A stretch of DNA of 64,000 nt from JAJPKR01 sp050746125 (GCA_050746125.1 JBOGKX010000052.1:1-64000); one strand, 5' to 3'. Counted from the stretch's first letter, positions 34,599 through 42,200 are shown. The notes: generated by a model not told the origin, from the letters alone. A program made the numbers and translations.

Positions 34599-35840
34599 AT
34601 GGAAAAAGTCGTGATCACCGGCATCGGCGTGTTGAGCGCCTGCGGCAACACGCCGGCCGAGTTGTGGGCCAATTTGGCCGCCGGCCGCAGCGGCGTGGGC
34701 CGGGTTACGCGCGTGGACGCGTCGCGGCTGCAAATCAACGTCTGCGGCGAGGTGCGCGAGTTTCAGCCGGAGCAGCATTTCGGCAAAGAAGTGGACTTCC
34801 TCGACCGTTTTGCGCAATTCGCCGTGGTTTGCGCCCGGGCGGCGCTGGCCGACGCCGGCTGGCCCCGACGGCTGGATACCAACGGCGGACCGCCGCCACA
34901 ACGAATAGCGGTGATTACCGGCACGGCGCTGGGCGGCGTGGAAAGCGAGGACCGCGGTTTTCACCAACTCTATGCCCGCCAGGCCACGCGTCTGCACCCC
35001 TTTAGCATTCCCCGCATGATGTTCAATGCTGGCACCTCGCATATCACGATGGATACCGGGGCGCGCGGCATTAGCTTCGCCATCTCGACCGCCTGTGCCT
35101 CCTCCACCCACGCCCTAGGCGAGGCATGGCGGCTGGTGCAGAGCGGGCTGGCAGATATGGCCCTGGCGGGCGGTTCCGATGCGCCGCTGACGCTGGGCGT
35201 TTTCAAGGCCTGGGAAGCGATGCGAGTCATGGCGCCGCCGGGTGACAACCCGGCCGCCGCCTGCCGCCCGTTTAGCGCCGATCGCGCGGGCCTGGTATTA
35301 GCGGAGGGCGCAGCCGTCTTCGTGCTGGAGCGCGAGAGCCTGGCGCGGCAGCGGGGGGCTCGCATCTATGGCGAGCTAGCCGGTTACGGCGCCAGCGCCG
35401 ATGCCGGCCACATCACCCAACCGACCCTCGATGGACCGCTCAGCGCCATGCGCGCGGCGCTGGAGTCGGCGCAACTCGATCCTTCGGAGGTGGACTACAT
35501 CAACGCCCACGGCACCGGCACCAAGCTGAACGACGCCACCGAGAGCGTGGCGATCCGCGAATTGCTGGGGGCGCGCGCCGGCGAGGTTTCCGTGAGCTCG
35601 ACCAAATCCATGCACGGGCACGCCATGGGCGCGAGCGGAGCGCTGGAACTGGCGGTGACGCTGCTGGCCATGGGACATCAAGTCGCGCCACCCACCGCGA
35701 ACTTCACCCGCCGAGACCCCGCCTGCGATTTGGACGTGACGCCCAATCAAGCGCGGCCACGGCGGATTCGCGCGGCTTTGTCGAACTCATTCGCCTTTGG
35801 CGGGCTGAACGCCGTGCTGGCGGTGCGGGAATACCGCTAA
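34599..35840 (+). CDS. fabF: Beta-ketoacyl-ACP synthase II
   Basis: 413 residues, as in FabF. The condensing-enzyme triad is visible: the nucleophilic cysteine in ISTACASSTHALGEA (near 168), the histidine in NAHGTGTKLND and the histidine in STKSMHGHAMGASG. The N-terminus VVITGIGVLSACGNT and the end SNSFAFGGLNAVL are typical. It elongates acyl-ACP with malonyl-ACP. It follows the ACP gene directly and is probably co-translated with it. A role in a secondary acyl pathway cannot be excluded. Confidence 0.93.
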   Translation: MEKVVITGIGVLSACGNTPAELWANLAAGRSGVGRVTRVDASRLQINVCGEVREFQPEQHFGKEVDFLDRFAQFAVVCARAALADAGWPRRLDTNGGPPPQRIAVITGTALGGVESEDRGFHQLYARQATRLHPFSIPRMMFNAGTSHITMDTGARGISFAISTACASSTHALGEAWRLVQSGLADMALAGGSDAPLTLGVFKAWEAMRVMAPPGDNPAAACRPFSADRAGLVLAEGAAVFVLERESLARQRGARIYGELAGYGASADAGHITQPTLDGPLSAMRAALESAQLDPSEVDYINAHGTGTKLNDATESVAIRELLGARAGEVSVSSTKSMHGHAMGASGALELAVTLLAMGHQVAPPTANFTRRDPACDLDVTPNQARPRRIRAALSNSFAFGGLNAVLAVREYR

Positions 35841-35872
35841 CGGCGGCCGAGAGCGCGGCGGCGCCCGCCGTT

Positions 35873-36643
35873 TCAACGCGCTGCTTGCGACCCAAGCTGC
35901 TCGACCCCGGCATCCAAGTGGGAGGCCGCAGGGCGGTCGGCAACGATCCAGACGTCCTGCCCGTGGCGCAAAAAGCTGGCCGGCACCTCGGGGCCAATCG
36001 GCCCTTCCAGCGTGCGATGCAAAATCTCCGCCTTTCGTTCGCCATTCACCAGCAAGACCAAGCGGCGGGCTTGGAGCAAAGTGGCGATGCCGGTGGTGAC
36101 GCCAAAGGCGGGAACTTCCTCTCCCGGCCAATATTCCTCATTGGCTTCGCGCGTGACCGGGCTCAAGGGAACGACCCGAGTATGCGAGTCCGGCGGCGAG
36201 CCGGGTTCATTGAAGCCGATATGACCGGTTAGACCCAAGCCCAACAATTGCAAGTCGCAGCCGCCCCAGGCGGCCAATTGCGCCTCATAGGCGGCGCAGG
36301 CGGCTGCGATGCCCTCCGGCTGCGAAGGCATTCGCAGCACGCGATCGGCGGCGATGCCGGCGGGGCCCAGGAAATGCTCCCGCAGCCAGTGGAAAAAGCT
36401 GATCGGCCGGTCTCCGGCGCCGAGATACTCATCCAGCATGGCGACGCGGGCACGGGAGAAGTTCACGGCGCCGTGCCGCTGTTGCGCCACCAAATGCTCA
36501 TAAACGGGCACCGGCGTGTTGCCGGTGGGCAGGCCGAGCACGGCATCGGGTTTGGAACGCAGCGCTTCCGCCACGAGGGCGCCGGCGGCGGCGCCGAAGT
36601 CGGCCGGATCGACCACGCGCAGGTGCAGGTTAGGGGAGGGCAT
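35873..36643 (-). CDS. nagB: Glucosamine-6-phosphate deaminase
   Basis: 256 residues, normal for the monomeric or Bacillus-type NagB. It has AVLGLPTGNTPVPVYEHLV, the proton-shuttle aspartate in AMLDEYLG, and LGLGLTGHIGFNEPGSPPDS. In E. coli NagB the third motif is NDGHIAFNEP, with a ring-opening Asp; here that position is Thr. As I recall it, the Bacillus enzyme has Asn there, so the position varies in the family and the protein is probably still active. It converts glucosamine-6-phosphate to fructose-6-phosphate and ammonia. The start follows the short conserved N-terminus. It is divergent from the riboswitch leader. Confidence 0.88.
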   Translation of the reverse strand: MPSPNLHLRVVDPADFGAAAGALVAEALRSKPDAVLGLPTGNTPVPVYEHLVAQQRHGAVNFSRARVAMLDEYLGAGDRPISFFHWLREHFLGPAGIAADRVLRMPSQPEGIAAACAAYEAQLAAWGGCDLQLLGLGLTGHIGFNEPGSPPDSHTRVVPLSPVTREANEEYWPGEEVPAFGVTTGIATLLQARRLVLLVNGERKAEILHRTLEGPIGPEVPASFLRHGQDVWIVADRPAASHLDAGVEQLGSQAAR

Positions 36644-36716
36644 CGCGGTCACTTTAATATAACAATCCGCGGCGGCATGGGTGTGAGCGGCGGTGTGATT
36701 ATGGTGGAAAGTTCGC

Positions 36717-36746
36717 TTGCATTGCGCGTCGGTCTGAGGGTATATT
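36717..36746 (+). promoter_or_regulatory. Predicted sigma-70-type promoter for the SAM-riboswitch operon
   Basis: A -35-like TTGCAT at 36717-36722 and a -10-like TATATT at 36741-36746 are separated by 18 bp. Transcription would begin near 36753, about 50 bases before the riboswitch aptamer. It is the best-matching promoter in the nagB-thrC intergenic region, but is predicted only from consensus. Confidence 0.55.
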
Positions 36747-36803
36747 CGTGGGGACAATTGAATACGGATCTGAGTCGTTTTGCATGACGATTCGGATCCT
36801 CCC

Positions 36804-36937
36804 TGAATCATCCAGAGTGGCTGAGGGATCAGGCCCGAAGAAGCCACGGCAACCGGTTTCCGGCGCGGCAGCAAAGCCGCAAGGAAACGTCGAGGTGCCA
36901 ATTCCTGCCCAGATAGCGCTGGGGAAGATGAGATAGG
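36804..36937 (+). ncRNA. SAM-I (S-box) riboswitch aptamer
   Basis: The conserved core is clear: CAGAGTGGCTGAGGGAT, then AGGCCCGAAGAAGCCACGGC and AACC, a P3 hairpin region, and GGTGCCAATTCCTGCC. The closing P1 helix pairs ATCATC (36807-36812) with GATGAGAT (36927-36934). It binds S-adenosylmethionine in the nascent RNA. The expression platform follows at 36923-36990. S-box elements normally repress methionine, cysteine or SAM-related genes when SAM is plentiful; here the controlled gene is a threonine-synthase-like one. Confidence 0.95.
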
Positions 36938-36963
36938 GGCTGAGCGAGCGACTTCAGCCATCC

Positions 36964-36990
36964 AACCCTCTTCTTCCGGAGAGGGTTTTT
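36964..36990 (+). terminator. Intrinsic terminator of the SAM riboswitch
   Basis: AACCCTCT (36964-36971) pairs with AGAGGGTT (36980-36987) around an 8-base loop, followed by a T run. A competing antiterminator is visible: GGAAGATGAG (36923-36932), which includes part of the 3' strand of P1, can pair with CTCTTCTTCC (36968-36977) with nine of ten matches. So SAM binding stabilises P1, frees the terminator stem and stops transcription: an OFF switch. Confidence 0.9.
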
Positions 36991-37062
36991 CATTGCACCC
37001 TCGAAAACCTTGGGCGGAAATTCCTGAGCGCGGCCGGAACGCCGCGAGGAGAAGACCGCGAA

Positions 37063-38310
37063 ATGTCGTTTGAACTGGGGTTGCGATGTCGCGATTGCGG
37101 CCGGGAGTTCGCTTCCGGCCCCTTGTCAGGCTGCTCGGAGTGCTTTGCGCCGCTCGAAGTCGTCTATGACTGGCGGGCCATTGCCGGCGCGGTGCGGCGG
37201 GAAGAACTGGCGGCGCGGCCGGCCAACATGTGGCGCTACCGCGAGATGCTGCCCTTGCACGTGCAAGGCGCGCTGCCGCCGATCGGCGGTACGCCCCTGG
37301 TGCCGGCGCCTCGGCTGGCGAGAGCCTTGGGGGCGCGGCAGCTTTACATCAAAAACGACGCCGTGAACTATCCCACCCTCTCGTTCAAGGACCGGGTGGT
37401 GGCGGTGGCGCTGCGCAAGGCGCGGGAGTTCGGTTTCGAGGTGGTGGCGTGCTCCTCGACCGGCAACTTGGCCAATGCGGTGGCAGCGCAAGCGGCGGCC
37501 TTGGGTCTAGCGGCCTACGTCTTCGTGCCTGCCGGCCTGGAGGCAGCCAAGGTGGCCAATACGCTGGTCTACGGCGCGCAAATGGTCCAAGTGGCTGGCA
37601 ATTACGATCACGTCAACCGCCTCTGCACCGAAATTGCGCAGGCATTCCCGTGGGGCATCGTGAACGTAAACCTGCGGCCCTACTATGCCGAAGGTTCCAA
37701 AACCGTGGGCTATGAAATTGCGGAAGCGCTGCGCTGGCGGCTGCCGGCGGCGGTGGTCTGCCCCATGGCGGGCGGCTCGCTGATCGGCAAAATCGCCAAG
37801 GCGTTCTCGGAACTGCGCCAGTTGGGCTGGGCGGATGGTGAGGCCAGCTTCTTCGGCGCCCAGGCGAGCGGCTGCTCCCCGATCAGCGCGGCGGTGAAGG
37901 CGGGGCGCCAGGAAATCGAGCCGCAGCGGCCCAATACCATCGCCCGCTCCCTGGCCATTGGCAATCCCGCCGACGGATACTATGCCGCTCGCCTCATTCG
38001 CGAGAGCGGCGGCTGGGCCGAAGACGCCAGCGACACCGAGATCGTGGCCGGCATGCGCTTGTTGGCCGAAACCGAGGGCATCTTCGCGGAGACTGCCGGC
38101 GGCGTAACGGTGGCCTGCGCGCAAAAGCTGCTCGCCGGAGGTCGCATCGACCCCAGCCAGCCGCTCGTACTGGTCATTACCGGCAACGGCCTCAAGACGC
38201 TCGACGCCGTTGCGCTCGACCGCGAGGCGGTTCCCACCATCGCGCCGCGATTGTCGGAGTTTCAGGCCTTCGTGGCCGCCGGGGCGCCGGCGGAGCCGCT
38301 AGCCGTTTAA
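37063..38310 (+). CDS. thrC: Threonine synthase-like PLP enzyme under SAM-riboswitch control
   Basis: 415 residues. An N-terminal zinc-ribbon-like segment (CRDCGREF and CSECFAPLEVVYD) precedes the fold-type II PLP domain. The PLP lysine is in TLSFKDRVV, the phosphate loop SSTGNLANAVAAQAA and PMAGGSLIGKI follow, and TGNGLKT lies near the end. Sequence alone says threonine synthase, which turns O-phosphohomoserine into threonine. The S-box upstream and the sulfur-carrier gene 8 bp downstream suggest instead, or in addition, a replacement reaction forming homocysteine. GAGGAG lies upstream of ATG 37063. Confidence 0.88.
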   Translation: MSFELGLRCRDCGREFASGPLSGCSECFAPLEVVYDWRAIAGAVRREELAARPANMWRYREMLPLHVQGALPPIGGTPLVPAPRLARALGARQLYIKNDAVNYPTLSFKDRVVAVALRKAREFGFEVVACSSTGNLANAVAAQAAALGLAAYVFVPAGLEAAKVANTLVYGAQMVQVAGNYDHVNRLCTEIAQAFPWGIVNVNLRPYYAEGSKTVGYEIAEALRWRLPAAVVCPMAGGSLIGKIAKAFSELRQLGWADGEASFFGAQASGCSPISAAVKAGRQEIEPQRPNTIARSLAIGNPADGYYAARLIRESGGWAEDASDTEIVAGMRLLAETEGIFAETAGGVTVACAQKLLAGGRIDPSQPLVLVITGNGLKTLDAVALDREAVPTIAPRLSEFQAFVAAGAPAEPLAV

Positions 38311-38318
38311 GCACAGCC

Positions 38319-38597
38319 ATGTACATTTTGCGCATTCCCGCTCCCTTGCAACGCTTCACCGGCGGCGCCGATCAACTCCGCTGTCAAGGCGAAAACTTGT
38401 CTGCCTTGATCGAGGAACTCAGCCGCCGCTACCCCGAACTGCGCGAGCGCATCTGCGAAGCCGACGGCCGCCCGCGCCGCTTCTTCAACGTGTATGTAAA
38501 CGACGAGGACATCCGCTTCTTGGGCGGAGGCGAATACCGTTTCCGCGAGGGCGACGACGTCTTGATCTTGCCGTCTATCGCTGGCGGCCGAGCCTAG
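38319..38597 (+). CDS. ThiS/MoaD-family sulfur carrier protein with a two-residue C-terminal extension
   Basis: 92 residues with the ubiquitin-like fold pattern of MoaD/ThiS/CysO: FNVYVNDEDIRFLGG, then REGDDVLILPSIAGGRA. The diglycine that must be C-terminal for adenylation and thiocarboxylation is followed by Arg-Ala. Carriers of the HcyS/QbsE kind need a metallopeptidase to trim such tails; no such gene is in the window. It lies 8 bp behind the thrC-like gene and shares its SAM-controlled transcript. A molybdopterin role is less likely because of the tail and the neighbours. Confidence 0.85.
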   Translation: MYILRIPAPLQRFTGGADQLRCQGENLSALIEELSRRYPELRERICEADGRPRRFFNVYVNDEDIRFLGGGEYRFREGDDVLILPSIAGGRA

Positions 38598-38696
38598 AGC
38601 CGCGTTTTTCATTGACGGTAAGACGCTCATTTGCTACGTTTCAGGATTGCCCGTCCGCAGTGTGCCCGGTCGCCGCGACGCGCGAGATTGCCTGAA

Positions 38697-39242
38697 ATGA
38701 TCGCCAAGCAGATTTTCCTCTCCAAAGGGGTGGGGAAGCATCGCGAGCGCCTGACCAGCTTCGAGTTGGCGCTGCGCGACGCCGGCATCGCTGCCTGCAA
38801 CCTAGTGCGGGTGTCGAGCATTTTTCCGCCGCGCTGCAAATTGGTCCCCCGGTCGGCCGGCTTGAAGCTGCTCAGTCCGGGAGAAGTGGTCTTCGCCGTC
38901 TTAAGCGAGAACTCGACGCGCGAGCCGCATCGCCTGATCGCCGCTTCGATTGGCCTGGCGCTGCCCGCCGACCGCGACACGTACGGTTATCTTTCCGAGC
39001 ATCATTCATTCGGTGAGACCGAACAGCAGGCGGGCGAGTACGCCGAGGAGCTGGCGGCGGAGATGCTGGCTACGACGCTCAACGTGGATTTCGACCCCGA
39101 CCGTTCCTGGGACGAAAAGAAAGAGATCTATCGCATTTCGAACAAGATCGTCCGCACCACCAACATCACGCAATCGGCGGTGGGCGACAAGCGCGGGCTA
39201 TGGACGACGGTCTTGGGTTGCGCGATTCTTATCGGCGAATAG
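38697..39242 (+). CDS. Pyruvoyl-dependent arginine decarboxylase
   Basis: About 181 residues. The proenzyme self-cleaves at the serine pair in VRVSSIFPPRC, converting serine to the pyruvoyl cofactor; the same VSSI-PP motif is found in archaeal PvlArgDC. Also typical are LTSFELALRDAGIAACNLV, SIGLALPADRDTYGYLSEHH and SFGETEQQAGEYAEELAAEM. It decarboxylates arginine to agmatine, the precursor of putrescine and spermidine. ATG 38697 gives the family N-terminus (KQIFLSKGVG). It follows the sulfur carrier by 99 bp; whether it shares the SAM-controlled transcript is uncertain. Confidence 0.92.
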   Translation: MIAKQIFLSKGVGKHRERLTSFELALRDAGIAACNLVRVSSIFPPRCKLVPRSAGLKLLSPGEVVFAVLSENSTREPHRLIAASIGLALPADRDTYGYLSEHHSFGETEQQAGEYAEELAAEMLATTLNVDFDPDRSWDEKKEIYRISNKIVRTTNITQSAVGDKRGLWTTVLGCAILIGE

Positions 39243-39249
39243 GCGCGGG

Positions 39250-39519
39250 GTGACGGTGCGCGGCGAAATTCTGACGCTGCTGGCGCAGCAAGGCGAGGCC
39301 GCGCCGGTGGATTTTCCGGCGATCTACATCTTGCTGAACACCGTCGCGGGCGGCCACTACGAAGAGCGCTTTGCCCATACGGATATCGAAGCGGCTCTGG
39401 CCGAGTTGTGCGCCGAGGGGGCGGTTGCGCTCCAGGAAGGGGATGCCAGCGCGATCTATCGCATCACTCCCTCCGGGCGGGCGCTATTGTCCGGCGAACG
39501 AAAGGGCAGCGAACGATGA
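39250..39519 (+). CDS. Small hypothetical protein, possibly winged-helix-like
   Basis: 89 residues starting at GTG 39250, 7 bp after the decarboxylase stop. The order of helices and the ending AIYRITPSGRALL resemble winged-helix proteins, where a GYxxTxxG-like wing follows two helices (DIEAALAELCAEGAVAL), but there is no strong motif. Its TGA overlaps the next ATG (ATGA), so it is translationally coupled to the outer-membrane protein gene. Function is unknown. Confidence 0.55.
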   Translation: MTVRGEILTLLAQQGEAAPVDFPAIYILLNTVAGGHYEERFAHTDIEAALAELCAEGAVALQEGDASAIYRITPSGRALLSGERKGSER

Positions 39520-40358
39520 ACCCGGACGCGAGGGTGCGGAGGCCGGCCCTGCCGACGCGAAACTGCCGCCGGCGCGCGCTCGGCGCGCGATGGCTGGCGC
39601 TGGCGGCTTGCGCCGCCTTGGCTGGGATCGCCGCCTGTATCCCCGCTTGCGGACAAGACAACTACGAGATCCAGGTCTACGGCGCCGACACCGTGGCGCC
39701 CGGCCACACCATGGTCGAGTTGCACAGTAACGTGGCGCTCGAGGGCAACAGCGACAGCGCAATTCGGCCCACCACCAACGCCTTCCACGAAACGATCGAG
39801 ATTACCCACGGTTTCAACTCCTGGTTCGAGACCGGCTTCTATATCTTCACCAGCCTGCGCAGCGGCGACGGCTGGGACTGGGTCGGCGATCACATCCGGC
39901 CCCGTTTCCGGGTGCCGGAGAGTTGGCACTGGCCGGTGGGGGTCAGCATCTCCAACGAGATTGGCTACCAAAGACGAGCCTTTTCAGCCGACACCTGGAC
40001 CTGGGAAATTCGCCCCATCGTGGACAAGCAGATGGGGCGATGGTATTGGTCGTTCAATCCCTCCTTCGACCGCTCGTTTCATGGCGCCAACGTGCACCAA
40101 GGATTGGTATTCTCGCCCAATTTCGAAATCAGCTACGACTTCAGCCATTTCATCAACGGAGCACTGGAATACTATGGGTCTTTAGGGCCGATCACCGGCT
40201 TCGATCCGCTGGCGGAGCAGCAGCAGCAGATTTTTCCCGCCGTCAACCTGAACTTCTCGCCGAAATGGGAGTTCAACGCCGGCATAGGGGTGGGCATGAC
40301 CCGTGGCACCGACCATCTGATCGCGAAGATGATTCTCGGCTATCGCTTCGATTTTTAG
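39516..40358 (+). CDS. Outer-membrane beta-barrel protein, unknown family
   Basis: 280 residues. A long arginine-rich start precedes a signal peptide (WLALAACAALAGIAACIPACG). The mature part is dominated by alternating aromatic strands (WFETGFYIFTSLR, WYWSFNPSFDRSF, KWEFNAGIGVGMTRG) and ends in YRFDF, a C-terminal phenylalanine as in barrel proteins recognised by BamA. It probably sits in the outer membrane. A later start may exist because the basic N-region is longer than usual, but ATG 39516 overlaps the previous stop in the way typical of coupled genes. Confidence 0.7.
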   Translation: MNPDARVRRPALPTRNCRRRALGARWLALAACAALAGIAACIPACGQDNYEIQVYGADTVAPGHTMVELHSNVALEGNSDSAIRPTTNAFHETIEITHGFNSWFETGFYIFTSLRSGDGWDWVGDHIRPRFRVPESWHWPVGVSISNEIGYQRRAFSADTWTWEIRPIVDKQMGRWYWSFNPSFDRSFHGANVHQGLVFSPNFEISYDFSHFINGALEYYGSLGPITGFDPLAEQQQQIFPAVNLNFSPKWEFNAGIGVGMTRGTDHLIAKMILGYRFDF

Positions 40359-40431
40359 CGCATTGCGATCGGCCATCCCGGTCGAAACCGCGGCACTCCC
40401 ATGAAGGAGGAGGCGAGAAGGGAGACTTTTC

Positions 40432-41427
40432 TTGACGAGCGCCGATCTTACCGCGGCTCTAGCTGGCGCTCGCATCCTGGTCATTGACGACGACGAAGCC
40501 GGACGGCAGCTGACCATTGACATGCTCGCGCTGCACGGCTTTACGGTCGAGGGAGCCGGCGACGCCGCCTCGGGCCGGAATCGGATCGCCGAGCAGCCCC
40601 CGGAATTGATCCTGCTCGACGTGGTGCTGCCGGATCAAAGCGGCATCGCCCTGTGCCGGCAACTGAAGGAGAGCCCGCGCACGCGGCTGATCCCGGTAAT
40701 CCTGATCACCGGCTTGACGGACCGGCAATCGAAGCTGGCGGGCATCGGGGTGGGAGCCGACGATTTCCTGAACAAGCCCATGGATCCGCAAGAGCTCTTC
40801 GCGCGCGTGCAGAGCTTATTGCGGCTGAAGCGCTTTACCGACGAACTGGAGAACGCCGAGGACGTGCTATTTTCATTGGCGCTGGGCGTCGAGGCGCGGG
40901 ATAGCTACACGCAAGGCCATTGCGAACGGCTGGCCAGCTACGCCGCCGCGCTGGGGCGGCGCTTGCAGCTGCCGGAGGACGACATCGTGGCCCTGCGCCG
41001 CGCCGGCGTGCTGCACGACATCGGCAAGATCGGCGTGCCGGATGCGATTTTGCGCAAGCCGGGCGGGTTGACGCCGGATGAATGGGAAATTATGCGCCGC
41101 CACCCCGTGCTCGGCGAACAAATCTGTCATCCGCTCCGCTCGCTGTCGCGCGTCCTGCCGGTGATCCGCTATCACCACGAGCATTGGAATGGGCAGGGCT
41201 ATCCGGAGGGGCTGCGGGCGGATCAAATTCCGCTGCTAGCGCGCATTCTGCAAGTCGTGGACGCCTACGACGCGCTTACCACCGAGCGTCCCTACAAACC
41301 CGCCTGGCCGCGCCAGCGCGCCCTGGCGCAGTTGCGGGCGGAGGTGGAGATGGAATGGTGGGATGCCGCCGTCGTCTCCGCCTTTCTACACATGATCGAA
41401 GAGGATGGCGCCGGTTGGACCGCATGA
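40432..41427 (+). CDS. Response regulator with HD-GYP output (cyclic di-GMP phosphodiesterase)
   Basis: 331 residues. The receiver domain (about 12-130) has ILVIDDDEAG, the phospho-acceptor aspartate in LILLDVVLPDQSG, a Thr in ILITG and the conserved lysine in FLNKPMDP. The HD-GYP domain (about 145-325) has VEARDSYTQGHCERLASYA, LHDIGKIGVPDAIL, the HH pair in YHHEHWNGQGYPEGL and VDAYDALTTERPYK. It should hydrolyse cyclic di-GMP on phosphorylation. It starts with TTG at 40432, preceded by AGGGAGA. Its stop overlaps the next start, so it is coupled to the glycosyltransferase. Confidence 0.93.
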   Translation: MTSADLTAALAGARILVIDDDEAGRQLTIDMLALHGFTVEGAGDAASGRNRIAEQPPELILLDVVLPDQSGIALCRQLKESPRTRLIPVILITGLTDRQSKLAGIGVGADDFLNKPMDPQELFARVQSLLRLKRFTDELENAEDVLFSLALGVEARDSYTQGHCERLASYAAALGRRLQLPEDDIVALRRAGVLHDIGKIGVPDAILRKPGGLTPDEWEIMRRHPVLGEQICHPLRSLSRVLPVIRYHHEHWNGQGYPEGLRADQIPLLARILQVVDAYDALTTERPYKPAWPRQRALAQLRAEVEMEWWDAAVVSAFLHMIEEDGAGWTA

Positions 41428-42200
41428 CCGCCTCGCCTCTCGCGCCCGAGGCGCCCGAATTGAGCGTCGTAATCCCTGCCTTCAACGAAGAAAAGCGCCT
41501 GGGCCGAACCTTGCTGGAGGTGGACGAGTATTGCCGCTCGCGCCGGCTGGTGGCCGAGATCGTCGTGGTTAACGACGGCTCGAGCGACGGCACCGGCCCG
41601 CTCGCGCGCGCTTTCGCCGCGCGGCAACCAGTGCGGGTGCTCGACAATCCCGGCAATCGCGGCAAGGGCTATAGCGTCCGGCACGGCATGCAAGCGGCGC
41701 GGGGCCGCGAAATCCTGTTCACCGACGCGGACCTTTCCGCGCCCATCTCCGAAGTCGAGAAGTTGCGCGCCGCCCTGGCGCAAGACGCCGACATCGCCAT
41801 CGGCAGCCGCGCCCGGCGCGAACTCATTCACGCCCGCCAGGGCCGTTTCCGGGAGATGTCCGGTCGGCTCTTCAACTGGCTGGTGGTGGCGATGTTGGGG
41901 CTGCGCTTCAAGGACACGCAGTGCGGCTTCAAGCTCTTTCGCCGCGAGGCGGCCGAGGCGATTCTGCCCCTGCAGCGGGTGGAGGGTTGGGGTTTCGATC
42001 CCGAGATGCTCTACCTGGCGCGGCGGCGTGGCTTGCGCGTGGTGGAGGTGCCGGTCCTCTGGTCGCATGCCGAAGGCGCGAAGATTCACTTGCTGCGCGA
42101 CGGCGCGCGCATGTTCCTCGACGTGCTGCGCATCCGCTGGAACGCGCTGCGCGGCCGCTATTCGGAAAAGGCGCCACCGCGCTCCGCCTCCGCGGCCTAG
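41424..42200 (+). CDS. Dolichyl-phosphate beta-glucosyltransferase-like family 2 enzyme
   Basis: About 258 residues. LSVVIPAFNEEKRLGRTLLEV, EIVVVNDGSSDGT, NRGKGYSVRHGMQAARG and the metal-binding LFTDADLSAPI match the eukaryotic-like ALG5 branch of GT2. FKDTQCGFKLFRREAA and VEGWGFDPEMLYLARRRG are characteristic of that branch. It probably loads a sugar onto polyprenyl phosphate at the inner membrane for later use by GT-C enzymes. It shares a 4 bp ATGA overlap with the HD-GYP gene, suggesting cyclic di-GMP-linked control of an envelope glycan. Confidence 0.9.
   Translation: MTASPLAPEAPELSVVIPAFNEEKRLGRTLLEVDEYCRSRRLVAEIVVVNDGSSDGTGPLARAFAARQPVRVLDNPGNRGKGYSVRHGMQAARGREILFTDADLSAPISEVEKLRAALAQDADIAIGSRARRELIHARQGRFREMSGRLFNWLVVAMLGLRFKDTQCGFKLFRREAAEAILPLQRVEGWGFDPEMLYLARRRGLRVVEVPVLWSHAEGAKIHLLRDGARMFLDVLRIRWNALRGRYSEKAPPRSASAA

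Noticed and set aside
36653..36961. N-terminal extension of NagB into the riboswitch region
   Set aside because: The frame stays open by chance across the leader. The family N-terminus begins at the start codon at 36643, and the extension would cover a conserved RNA on the other strand.
38319..38597. Calling the sulfur carrier moaD for molybdopterin synthesis
   Set aside because: The diglycine is not terminal, there is no moaE nearby, and the operon is under a SAM riboswitch. A sulfur-transfer role in amino acid metabolism fits better.
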